Shown piece by piece: positions 1 to 10,979 of a stretch of DNA of 64,000 nt. The notes below the pieces were generated by a model. The model was not told the origin of the DNA. It saw only the letters and a list, made by a program, of their open reading frames with translations, and ran no database searches. Made by a program: the position numbers and the translations under genes. Origin of the DNA: Solen grandis (lineage: Eukaryota; Mollusca; Bivalvia; Adapedonta; Solenidae); assembly GCA_021229015.1 (NCBI GenBank), contig CM037789.1, positions 24,832,256 to 24,896,255 of the forward strand, given 5' to 3'. The stretch's first letter is position 1; the number at the start of each line of letters is the position of its first letter.

Positions 1-16
1 GAAGTACGGTGGCATA

Positions 17-113
17 CATCGTCGAATACCCACGGCCGATCGATAGATCATCTATGATCATCATCATGTCATGTAGTGAAACGAAATAAGTCAGCCGAGG
101 GTATTCGACGATG
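17..113. repeat. Inverted repeat with ~67-nt spacer
   Basis: CATCGTCGAATACCC at 17-31 is exactly complementary to GGGTATTCGACGATG at 99-113. The match extends imperfectly to about 26 bp (roughly 12-36 against 94-119) with about four mismatches. The spacer contains further small palindromes built on GATC and ATCATC. It could be a very short foldback element or a MITE remnant. It lies just 5' of recognisable LINE coding sequence. No target-site duplication could be defined because the element is so close to the window edge. Confidence 0.6.
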
Positions 114-169
114 GGTGGCATAGAGGGGACATGGAAGATATCTACACCAACCATATGTATATGTGTTAT

Positions 170-380
170 ATGTGATATTCATTTGTTAAATGGGCGCCTT
201 GACAGCGATAAAAACGGAGAATTTACATGTTTTGCGAATGATGGAGCCAGTGTTGTAGATTATATGATGGCTTCCACTGAACTCTTTAATAATTGCATAA
301 ATAACTTCTCTGTGTTAGAAAGAGATGGATCCGACCATTTCCCAATTTCATGTCAATTTAAATTGTTGTATAGAAAATAA
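170..380 (+). pseudogene. LINE endonuclease C-terminal fragment
   Basis: The frame ends in ...ERDGSDHFPISCQF, the terminal SDH motif of exonuclease/endonuclease/phosphatase (APE-like) endonucleases; the His is the catalytic base in this family. Upstream, NGRLDSDKNGEFTCF and VVDYMMAS fit the segment leading into the final catalytic block. About 70 residues remain of a domain that is usually 220-240, so it cannot be active. In an intact element it nicks target DNA to prime reverse transcription. The in-frame ATG at 111 lies upstream of recognisable homology and is not a convincing start. Confidence 0.75.
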
Positions 381-949
381 CACATAAATCTAATCTCGGA
401 CTAACAAATTGTAATTAATAATCAATTAATTAATTAATAATTATTAATAATTAATTAATTATATGGAGCTATTGACCTCACAACAACTCTTTACAAAATG
501 TCTGGAAAATCAATGAAAGTACATATGAATATTACATATGACACACAGCCACCATGGTGGGACGCTGAATGCGAGGATAAGAAAAAAAATATATATAGAC
601 TACTAAGACGCTTCAGATTTACTAGCTCTATCGACGACCTTCGTAATTATAAAGAGAACCGAAATGATTTTTAAAAAAACATGCAAAATTAAAATACATG
701 CATATCAGGAAAAGGAAAGAGAATTATTGTTTAGTAATCGAAATAATCCCAAGACATTCTGGTCAATGATAAAACGTTGTAATCAGAAAAAAATCACCTG
801 GCTGCAATATAACAGCAAACGAGTGGTATAATTATTTTAGTGCCTTGCTCTACGATAGAAATGCCATTGGTATTGACATGAATGATAATACACAATATAT
901 TGATGAGTCAGCGAGTATATTAAACCGACCTTTGAACAACAAGAAGTTA

Positions 950-2890
950 TAAATTCTATATCACAACTGGTTAATGATAAAAGTTGCGGTATAGATGGTA
1001 TTCCATCTAAATATTATAAATATACAATGCATGAAATCACTCCATTATTTACAGCTTTGTTCAACAGAATTTTTGAAACAGGAACATTCCCTCTGTCTTG
1101 GGGCACGAGTGCTATATGTCCGGTGTTCAAATCTGGTTCTACCTCTGATACCAATAATTATAGAGGAATATCATTGACTAATACAATGTATAATTTTTTT
1201 TCTGGAATAATTAATAAACGTCTATATACTTGGTCAGAAGCCAATAATAAAATAAATGAGTCACAAGCGGGTTTTAGGCACGGCTACTCAGCAGTAGACA
1301 GTGTCTTTTGCTTACAGGCAATGGTGCAAAAATATTTATCAAAGAAAGGTGGTCGGTTTTACTGTTTGTATGTTGATTTTCGAAAAGCATTTAAAAAAAT
1401 CAGTCATCACCAGTTATTTAAATGTCTGGAAAAAAGGGTATACATGGTCGATTTCTTTACATCCTAAAAACAATGTATAGTGACCTCAAGTCTTGTATTA
1501 AATTACAACAACCGAACGTTAATACCGGTTTATCTAATTATGATAGTCCTAACAATGATTGTTATAATAACGCTGATTACATAACCGACATGTTTACATG
1601 CAATATTGGCACAAGACAAGGTGATAAATCAAGTTCTACAATTTTTTCACTTTTCATTGACGAGTTATGCACATAATTATATAACACTTGTGGTACGTAT
1701 ATTTATCAATAATGAAAATCCGGATATTATATGTCTAATGTTCGCTGATGATGTTGCAAACTGTGCGGAAACGGTCAATAAGTTACTGCAGCAACTTTAT
1801 TGTATTGATGTCTATTGCCAATCTACTGGAATGGAAGTCAATCTTGATAAAACTGAAATAATAGTTTTTCGAAATGGAGGATCTTTAAAAAATACCGAGT
1901 GTTGGAAATTTCGCGGACAGACAATAAGAACAACGTCCATGTATAAGTATATGGGGTTACTATTTACACCAAATTTATCCTGGAATCAAGCTGTAAATAA
2001 ATCATCAATGCAGGCACAAAAAGCCATCTACTCAATATACAAGTTCCAGTGACCTTTTGGTTACTTTAGACCTCAAGAATTGTTTAAAATATTTGATTCA
2101 ATGATATCCCCTATTTTATGTTATGGGTCTCAAATATGGGGTTATGAATATTATGATGTTATAGAATCTGTCCATTCAACTTTTTGTAAACGATATTTAA
2201 ATGTTAATAAGAATACTAACAACTGCATCGCATTAGGTGAATGTGGACGACTCCCTCTCTATATCAAATATTTAACAAATTGCATAAGATATTGGTGCAC
2301 CTTCATCCAGATGCCACGGCACAGACTTCCCCGTAATTGTTATTTAATGTTAAAGTCTCTTGATGATGTTAACAGATCTTGCTGGGCCACTAAAAAAAAA
2401 ATGTTTTATTTAAGTATGGATGTGGTTATGCATGGATTTCACAGGAGGTCGGTGATAAAAATGTATTTGTTTCTCATTTCAAGCAACGGATTAAAGATTG
2501 TTACACTCAGAAGTGGCATGAAGACATTACAACATCAAGTCATTGTCACCATTATAAACATTTTAAAACCCAATCGAATCCCGAACGTTACCTTTGTTTA
2601 AGCATAAAAAGAATATTTAAAATAGCATTAGCCAAATTTCGATGTTCAAATCACAAACTTATCATTGAAGTTAGGAGATATACACATATACCAGAAGAAC
2701 ATAGAATTTGTAAATATTGTTCATCAAATAATGTACCTATCATTGACCGTGAATTCCATGCCTTTTTTCATTGTAAAAAATATGAAAATATCAGGGAACA
2801 CTTTTTGTACACATTGTACACCACAGGATACACACTCCACCATTTTTATCATTTATTAAGTAGCAATGATGATTCAATTATCAGTAATGT
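950..2890 (+). pseudogene. LINE reverse transcriptase and C-terminal domain, multiply frameshifted
   Basis: The reading frame jumps at about 1430, 1610-1670 and 2055-2080. The pieces keep RT order: KSCGIDGIPSKYYK near 985 (motif 0/1), NNYRGISLTNTMY (motif 2), SQAGFRHGYSAVDS (motif 3), YVDFRKAF (motif A, catalytic Asp present), GTRQGDKSS (motif B) and LMFADDVANCAE near 1738 (motif C, both Asp present), then GMEVNLDKTEIIVF (motif D/E). After RT comes SPILCYGSQIWGY, then a Cys/His-rich tail (CKYC ... HAFFHC) near 2712-2775. The catalytic residues survive but the frame does not, so this is a recent-to-intermediate fossil. Confidence 0.85.
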
Positions 2891-3174
2891 ATCTTGTTAC
2901 ATATATCATTTATTGAATGCAATAAACTCAGGGGATTACAAATTAATTAATCTATGCTCAAATGTTATAAAATGCTGGTATTAGAAAAAACAACTCTCTA
3001 CATTTTTTATATTCATATATGTATAATGAAATGAATTATGGGCCGGAGGCCTTAATTTGCTGAATAAAGGAATTTGTATTGTATTGTACGCTGAAAGGCC
3101 AAGGTCACAAGAATTGTTAGAAATCGTCTTTATTCATAGGCCATATCTATTTTTGGATTTTGGATTTCCATGGA

Positions 3175-6040
3175 TCTTTACAGAAGTGTTTGTCATACTA
3201 TAAAGGTTTGTCGCGTGCACCAACCATATGCACGCTTGAAAGACAGAAGTGTTTGTCATACTATAAAGGTTTGTCGCGTGCACCAACCATATGCACGCTT
3301 GAAAGACAGAAGTGTTTGTCATACTATAAAGATTTGTCGCGTGCACCAACCATATGCACGCTTGAAAGACAGAAGTGTTTGTCATACTATAAAGATTTGT
3401 CGCGTGCACCAACCATATGCACGCTTGAAAGACAGAAGTGTTTGTCATACTATAAGGTTTGTCGCGTGCACCAACCATATGCACGCTTGAAAGACAGAAG
3501 TGTTTGTCATACTATAAAGATTTGTCGCGTGCACCAACCATATGCACGCTTGAAAGACAGAAGTGTTTGTCATACTATAAAGATTTGTCGCGTGCACCAA
3601 CCATATGCACGCTTGAAAGACAGAAGTGTTTGTCATACTATAAAGGTTTGTCGCGTGCACCAACCATATGCACGCTTGAAAGACAGAAGTGTTTGTCATA
3701 CTATAAAGTTTGTAGCGTGCACCAACCATATGCACGCTTGAAAGACAGAAGTGTTTGTCATACTATAAAGATTTGTCGCGTGCACCAACCATATGCACGC
3801 TTGAAAGACAGAAGTGTTTGTCATACTATAAAGGTTTGTCGCGTGCACCAACCATATGCACCCTTGAAAGACAGAAGTGTTTGTCATACTATAAAGGTTT
3901 GTCGCGTGCACCAACCATATGCACGCTTGAAAGACAGAAGTGTTTGTCATACTATAAAGGTTTGTCGCGTGCACCAACCATATGCACACTTGAAAGACAG
4001 ATGTGTTTGTCATACTATAAAGGTTTGTCGCGTGCACCAACCATATGCACACTTGAAAGACAGAAGTGTTTGAATCATAAAGATTTGTCGCGTGCCAACA
4101 CAATATGCTCTCTTGAAAGTACAGAAGTGTTGTGTCATACTATAAAGGTTTGTCGCGTGCACCAACCATATGCAGCTTAAGAAAGACAGAAGTTTTGTCA
4201 TATTTAATGTTTGTCGCGTCACCAACCATATAGCACGCTTGAAAGACAGACTGTTATGTCATTACTATAAATTTGTCGCATGCACCAACCATATGCACTT
4301 GAGTACAGAAGTTTTGTCATATATAAAGATTGTCGCGTGCACCACCATAATGCAAAACTTGAAACAAATTGTTTGTCATACTATAAAGATTGATCGGTGC
4401 ACCACACCATATGCAAAAACTTGAAAGACAGAATGTTTGTCATAATAAAGATTGTCCAGTGCACTATATTTGTCACCTTGGAAAGACAGAAATGTTTGTC
4501 AACATATTAAAGGTTTGTCGCGTGCACCAACCATATGCACACTTAAAGACAGAGTGTTTGCATACCATAAAGGTTTGTCGCGTGCACGAACATAGCACCT
4601 TGAAAGGACGAATTGTTTGTTCATACATAAAGATTGTCGCGTGCACCAACCATATGCACGCTTAGAAAGACAGAAGATGTTTGTCATACCATAAAGGTTT
4701 GTCCTCACCAACATATGCACACTTGAAAGACAGAAGGTTTGTCCATACATAAATTGTCGCGTTGCACCAACCTATGCACCTTGAAAGACAAAGTGTTTGT
4801 CATACTATAAAGGATTGTCGCGTGCACCAACCATATGCAGCTTGAAAGACAGAAGTGTTTGCCATACTATAAAGGTTTGTCGCGTGCACCAACCATATGC
4901 ACGCTTGAAAGACAGAAGTGTTTGTCATACTATAAAGGTTTGTCGCGTGCACCAACCATATGCACGCTTGAAAGACAGAAGTGTTTGTCATACTATAAAG
5001 GTTTGTCGCGTGCACCAACCATATGCACGCTTGAAAGACAGAAGTGTTTGTCATACTATAAAGGTTTGTCGCGTGCACCAACCATATGCACCCTGAAAGA
5101 CAGAAGTGTTTGTCATACTATAAGGTTGTCGCGTGCACCAACCATATGCACCTTTAAGACAATGTGTTTGTCATACTATAAAGATTTGTCGCGTGCACCA
5201 ACCATATGCACACTTGAAAGACAGAAGTGCTTGTCATCCTATAAAGATTTGTCGCGTGCACCAACCATATGCACGCTTGAAAGACAGAAATTTTTCATTT
5301 CTTAAAGTTGTCGCGGCACCAACATATGCACCTTGTAATGACGAATGTTTTTGTATACTATAAAGGTTTTGTCTGGTGCACCAACCATATGCACTCTTGA
5401 AGACGAAGTTTGTCTACTATAAAGGTTTCTGCGCGTGACCAACCATATGCAGCTTGAAAGAACAGAAATGTTTTGCCATATATAAATGTTAGTCGCGTGC
5501 ACCAACCGATATCAACTTGAAAGACGAATTTTTTCTACATATAAGTGTCGCTGCACCAACCATATTCAGATTGAAAGACAGATTTTTTCATACTATAAAT
5601 ATTTGTCGCGTCAACCAACATATTCCCTTAGAAAACAGAAGATAGTCAACTATAAAGGTGTCGCGTGCACAACCCTATGCACGCTTGAAAGACATAATTT
5701 TATCATACTATAAATTTTGTCGCGTCACAACATATCACGCTTGAAAGACAGAAGTGTTTGTCAAATATCAGGATTTGTGCTGCACCAAACCCTATGCATC
5801 CTGAAAGACAGAAGTGTTTGTCAACTAAAGAGATTAGTCCGCTGCACCAACATATGCATCTCGGAAACATAAGTGTTTGTCTACTATAAAGGTTTCCCAG
5901 TGCCCCAACCCTATCACCTTGTAAGCGTAGTTTGTCATATCTAAGATTTTCGCGTGCACCAACCAATTCCATTGAAAACTAGAAGTGTTTCACCTATAAG
6001 ATTGTCGCGTGCACCAACCATATGCACACTTGAAAGGTCA
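3175..6040. repeat. 63-bp tandem satellite, about 45 copies
   Basis: The unit starting AGACAGAAGTGTTTGTCATA recurs every 63 bp, for example at 3241 and 3304. Because 63 is 21 codons, two forward frames and one reverse frame stay open across many units; the resulting repeat peptides are by-products, not genes. Every unit contains GCGTGCA-N9-TGCACGC, a 7-bp hairpin with a 9-nt loop around CATATG. Two main subtypes differ at AAGGTTTG versus AAGATTTG. Units are almost identical at 3180-4075 and 4800-5290 but full of single-base deletions at 4075-4800 and 5290-6040. The array begins about 90 bp after the LINE tail. Confidence 0.95.
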
Positions 6041-6104
6041 GCACAGTTCGAAGATCATAACCCATTTCCATTATTTTCTTGTTTCAATCTGGCACAAATT
6101 CTTC

Positions 6105-6105
<1 letters not shown>

Positions 6106-6136
<31 letters not shown>
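6106..6136. repeat. Poly(T) tract, 31 nt
   Basis: An uninterrupted T run lies just right of the satellite. It could be the poly(A) tail of a minus-strand retro-insertion or a plain homopolymer. No retroelement body could be recognised on its right, and its length is uncertain in any read-based assembly. Confidence 0.9.
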
Positions 6137-6140
<4 letters not shown>

Positions 6141-8330
6141 CTTGTTTTGAACTAATTTGAATGTATATCAAAGGTATTTACATGACGCGTTAACGACGAG
6201 AACAGTACAGTAAAAATATTTCTGGACAATGTTTTTTTTATAAATTGTATCACATGAAAAGGTTATAAAAACTTAAAACTGACTGATTAATTTATTTTAC
6301 ATGTAGGACAGCAAACGATCATTTAGATTGCAATTAGCTCGGCAGATTTCAATTTAAATATATGTTTATATTATAAATGAGACAAATAACTTTAAAATAT
6401 TTTTCAGTAATCAAATAAAATGAAGACACACCAACATTGAATAAATGAGAATCGCTTTCATTGACAAATCGAACTTGCCTGTTATAAAATCAATTATCAT
6501 AGTATTATATTTTTATTCTCTTGAATGTTAAAAAAAAAATTAAACAATATTTTCAAAAGTTATCGTGGATTTGTGAAGAACATTAATTCATCTCACATAC
6601 TGAAGGTGTAATCTGATCCCGCGAGACTGACCAGTGCAGAGAAATTAAGGGACCCCCTGCTGGTAGAAATTGGTCATCTCGATTATATATGCTTATGTTT
6701 ATTAGGTTTACCATTGTCGCGACAGTTTTTCAAGCGTAGAGTACAGAGGCATCCGGTAAGACTGTTTGACGTACCGTGAGCCAACCGAAAAGGCTTCCTC
6801 ATATGATAATTGCAAGTTACAAGAGCGGGACTCAAAACGAGGTCACAGAAAACATCAAACTCCGCGCACCGGTTACGTCACGCTACGCTACTTTAACCAC
6901 TGCCACCACACAAGTCACGTGATGATAGTTGAAACCATGTGACCAACATTTATAGTTTTATAAATTAATACTATATGATTTGATTTTTTACTTTTCTCGA
7001 AATCATGGATGTTATTTTCGTGAAAAATAAGGAAAGTGATATGATATATTCAAAACTAGTCATAAGTGATGAAAGTAAATCCGGCCTATATCAGCTGAAA
7101 TCTACTTCTGGTGGCAGTAGTTGTCGACAACTGTAAGGGGAGGCAACTACTGCGGCGGAATTTGAGAAAACATTTTCAGTAAGGCAACAAGAGTTGCTCC
7201 CCTTATCCCAAAATTGTATTTTGCAAACGATATATGTATAAATCAAATGTTCAGATAAGGCTCGAATTCCCTTGAACCCCCCACTCCCCAAAATACTTAG
7301 CGCTAAGTAATTAATATCAAGCAATACAAATTTAAATTTTTGTTAATAAATGGTATAGATTCATTAATGAAAATCACCCGTAAGTATTTAACAATTGCAG
7401 CGTGTTACTAAATCATGTATTTCTTTAAACAAATCTGTAATGATTTATTTTTGTGGTTTTATTTTTACACAATAGATGTACCATATAACTGCCAATTTCT
7501 CAGATATACTACTCAGGAACACCCATGCTTAACCTAATCAAACGTGAATTTGAATAATTCATCCAGCATTACCCAACATCATATGCTAAACATATGATTT
7601 TTTTTGTCACAAATACAATACTTTACCAGAGGTTAAAATTTATCGAAGTTTCGTGACTTAACAAATAAATAAAGGTGAAGAAAGTAGGCTTGCTGAACTG
7701 AAACCGTTAAATAATATCAGATATTCAGCAACCGCTGAAACTACAGTGAGTTCATGCATACCGAGTCATGCATAACAAGTCATGTGACCGGTTGTCATAC
7801 CGAGGCACCTGGCCATAGTCGTCAGTTCTAAACTTAACAGCAAAAGATGCGAACCAATACATTGTTCCCGTGAGATGTCATAGCACAAATATGACACTTT
7901 TTGGCAGAAGACTTCTCAGATAAAAACTTAATAACAATATAAGTTACACTGTTCATTTTGTTGAAGGATGAACTTTTTTTTTGCATGGTGTCTATTTTTT
8001 GTGTGCCTATATACATCTAAGAAATATTTTATCCTCAAATTATGAATTCAATTTTTAATGGTGTTATCATGAACAGTGATGAACATTGCAATCAAGTGCA
8101 CACATCCTAGAGCCAAGTAAACTATATTTAATTACATGTGTATTCAAAACTAAATGTGTGGAACACCATGATTTCGAAGAAGCAGAAAATATAGCACTGA
8201 GATGAACGGCAACTTATGCCATCTTGCAGCACTTAACATCCGGTATTTCTGGAAATCAGTTTATTGGAATGTCAAACGATCTTTGTTATTTAAGTAAACA
8301 TTTCATAAACAGTACATTTGATAACCCCCG
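6137..8330. other. AT-rich stretch, no gene recognised
   Basis: Only short chance frames are present (the longest about 77 codons, near 7091-7324 on the minus strand), without recognisable motifs. A slightly GC-richer patch lies at about 6770-6950 and contains CACGTG-type E-box sequence near 6917. No transcript evidence can be inferred from this. Confidence 0.5.
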
Positions 8331-8334
8331 TTTA

Positions 8335-9898
8335 AAACTAGAATATACATAAATCGGAATATAGTTAGAACTGGAATATTGCAATAAAATAAAAACGGAA
8401 TATTGATAGAAAATTCATAAATCGAAATATAATTAGAATCGGAAAACTAGAATCGGAATTATATCGCTACATTGCTATATTTTCTAGAATTCGAATATTG
8501 CTAGAAAATATGAATATTCATAACCAGACTATTGCTAGAGATATTTACTATTCTGGAATATTCACTAATCGGAAAAGGAATATTGCCAGACTTGGGGGGG
8601 GGGGGGGGGGGATTGCCAGAGTAGAAATATTGCTAGAATATGAGGGGGAAAGACAATATTGCTAAAATGGGAATATTGCTAGAATATAACAAGAGTGCTG
8701 GTTATCGCAAAATACGCCCGTCCTGCCATTTTATCAATTCAGGGATCATAACTCTAAAGTGGGATATTCTGACTGGTTTTCAAACTTGATTGAGATATTG
8801 TGCAAAAACACATTGTGACAAAGTCTGGTAGAGATCGGGTCACATTTATCATTGTTATAGAGCAGACACTGTTAACTTTGCAATTTTTCAACAGTTAAAG
8901 GACCATAACTCCAGAGTGTTAAAGATATTTTGGCTGGTTATCAATCCTGGTTTCGATAATGTGCCCATTCATATTGTGATCAAGTTTAGACAAAATGGGT
9001 TCATGTTTCCTAGAGTAAGAGAGCGGATACTGTTCATGTTACAATTTTTTTTTATCATTTAAAGGGCCATAACTCCGGAGTGTCTTGGACAATCTAAATA
9101 GTTATAAATCCTGGCTGAGATATTGCACCCATATACATTGTGACCAAGTTTGGTAATGATTGGTTCATGTTTTTGTTGTTTTTGTTTTTTAGTTAGAGAG
9201 CGGACACTGTTAATTCAGCAATTTTTCATCAATTCAAGGGCTATAATTCTTGAGTGTTTTGGACAATCTGGCTGGTTATCGAAAAGAACCGAGATAGTGG
9301 ATAGTGTGCCCATAAATATTGTGACAAAGTTTGTTAAAGATCTGTTAATGATTGTTCGTGTTAGTGAGCGGACACTTTTAATTTGACAATTTTTCATCCA
9401 TTCAAGGGCCATAACTCCGAAATGTTTGGGGCAATCTGGCTGGTTATCGAAAGGAACCGAGATATTGTGCCTGTTTATATAGAGACTAAGTATTGTTAAG
9501 TTTGGTTCACGTATGTTCAATGAAAATGGACAACATCACTGGACGCTGCCCACCCGCTCACCACATCCGTCCGCCCGCCCACTGCAGGTGAATCTTCGAA
9601 GAGCTGTAAAAAAGGAATATAGTTAGAATCAGAAAATTGCAAGAATCTGAATATTGATAGAACCTGCAAAAAGAGGATTATTGCTATAATCTAAAGTAGT
9701 GCTAGAATCTGAATTTTGCTGGAACAGGAATATTGCTAGAATCGAAATATTGGTAGAAGGGAAGGGGGGGGGGAGATATCGCTACAATTTGAATAGTGCC
9801 AGAAACGGAATATTGCTAGAAAAGGTGTGTGTGTGTGGGGGGGGGATATTGCTAGAATTGGAATAGTACTAGAATCAGAATATTGCTAGAATATGGAA
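8335..9898. repeat. Degenerate AT-rich minisatellite (GAATATTGCTAGAATCG-like), in two blocks
   Basis: Loose repeats of about 17-22 bp around GAATATTGCTAGAAT(C)GG occupy 8335-8687 and resume at 9611-9898 in the same orientation. The sequence between (8688-9610) is a different, pearl-like element, so the array was split by insertion. A G18 run lies at 8594-8611 and shorter G runs lie near 9766 and 9838. The units are too divergent for an exact copy count. Confidence 0.75.
8688..9610. mobile_element. Pearl-like non-autonomous element with ~165-bp tandem core
   Basis: It begins AACAAGAG, the same start as the elements at 59.9 and 62.3 kb. Five degenerate units of about 160-173 bp follow, each with a CCATAACTCC-like block (near 8749, 8908, 9068, 9241 and 9411), then a GATATTGTGCCCAT-like block and an AGAGCGGACACTGTT-like block. 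The right end carries a CCGTCCGCCCGCCC-type stretch near 9565-9590, the counterpart of the GGACG-rich stretch in the other copies. This architecture matches what is described for bivalve pearl elements, related to Helentrons. The 3' hairpin seen in the other copies is not clear here. Confidence 0.6.
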
Positions 9899-10002
9899 TT
9901 GACTCTCAGGCTCCGAGATCCATTGCCTTTTCGAGTGCAGCCTCACTTCAAACAGTGCCTATGGCTAAATATGCGCCAATCAACTCGAGTGGCAGAGTAA
10001 CC

Positions 10003-10276
10003 CCCGTCCCCGTTGGCCGAGTGATTAGAGCGTCCGCCGAGGGTGCGGGAGGTCTTAGGTCCGATCCCCGGCAGCGACATGCCAAAATGCTTCGGCGTTC
10101 AGCATATAAGGGTAGTTGCAGGACTAGTTGGCCCGGTGTCAGCATAATGTAACAGGGTGTGGTATCATGTCACATGTCTACGGCGTGATACTGCAGTGTG
10201 GCAGCACTATATCTGTCTTCGAATAACTGAAATACTGTCGGTAGGACGTTAAACCCAATAAACAAACAAACAAACA
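10003..10276 (+). mobile_element. tRNA-derived SINE, near full length (family A)
   Basis: The head has a box A-like GTTGGCCGAGTGATTAGAGC at about 10012-10031 and a box B-like GGTCCGATCCC at about 10057-10067, as in a leucine/serine-type tRNA. The body contains CCCGGTGTCAGCATAATGTAAC and GTCTACGGCGTGATACTGCA blocks, then GGTAGGACGTTAAACCC and an (AAAC)n tail. The same body appears antisense at 16.05, 33.1, 37.1 and 55.05 kb, and interrupted in sense at 56.78 kb. Pol III would transcribe it from the internal boxes. It belongs to the broad metazoan tRNA-SINE group known from bivalves; the exact family name was not verified. Confidence 0.85.
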
Positions 10277-10870
10277 GAGTGACCATGGAAAGAAAGGTCG
10301 GTACTAATGTATTTTTGCCCGTGGTTGCTGAGCAGTTCATAGATACTTCGCCTGTATTGACCGTTAGAATTTATAAAAAAAACTGTCGATATCTCTCCTA
10401 CTAGATCAGTTTTGAGTGAAGAGCAACATAACGTGACTGCAACTCTCAGGCGCTGCGTGCAACAGACCAAAGGGGAATGACGTCAGTAGTAATGATCACA
10501 TTAGTTCAAACGGCGTGCACTGTGAGGGCAATAACAACAATGACGATGATGTAGACTATGTGAAGTACATTCGTACGAAAACGGACAACTTTTATGATGG
10601 AGGTTTCTTACCTTCTGTGACTGAAAATACAGTCGCTTCTTATGCAAGGAGACGAGGTGTTAAGGCGACCCATGTGGCTATATATCGCTCTAAATAACAG
10701 AGTCAACTGTAATAAGACTTAATACAGAGCCATCTAGTTCTGAGACACTGACAAGAAATGACTTATGGCTATGAGGTGTGACGTATAGACCCTGGCTAAA
10801 CAAATCTCCCAGGCGAAAAGTCATCAATGGACAGAAAAAGTCAAATTCTGATATGTTAGGTGCGAAATTG
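10277..10870. other. No recognised feature
   Basis: This stretch lies between the SINE and the next LINE. It contains short chance frames only, with no protein family resemblance. Confidence 0.4.
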
Positions 10871-10979
10871 CGGTTTTGCTTGTAGTTATAGATTATACAT
10901 ATTTTCATGTAAGATCTCAGTACATTTATGTTTTACATGTATTTTATTGTGCATTATTCGTTATAATGTTTAATATGCA

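Larger units (their letters stand above)
111..3089 (+). mobile_element. Decayed APE-type non-LTR retrotransposon (LINE), 5'-truncated
   Basis: Coding remnants occur in the expected order for an APE-endonuclease LINE: the C-terminal endonuclease block, a linker with a PPWWD-type motif near 550, the reverse transcriptase, and a Cys/His-rich tail near 2700-2800. The 3' end has AATAAA near 3062 and finishes in short TTGTA repeats at about 3074-3089, a tail type common in the CR1/L2/Jockey range. The 5' part of the endonuclease is missing, so this is a truncated and frame-broken copy. The clade is not assigned. It resembles the fragments at 10.9-16 kb in layout and in its post-RT motif. Confidence 0.85.

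Noticed and set aside
3134..5363. Many overlapping 60-200 codon frames with a repeated 21-residue peptide
   Set aside because: They exist because the satellite period is 63 bp; frames are open on both strands at once and end at indels. No start context or unique coding sequence was seen.
3175..6040. CRISPR-like appearance (regular repeats)
   Set aside because: The repeats are directly tandem with no unique spacers, the period is wholly repeat, and the setting is eukaryotic.
10003..10080. Functional tRNA gene
   Set aside because: Box A and box B are present but the acceptor stem does not close and a SINE body follows. The same applies to the heads at 17.46, 33.4, 37.3, 38.8 and 52.1 kb.
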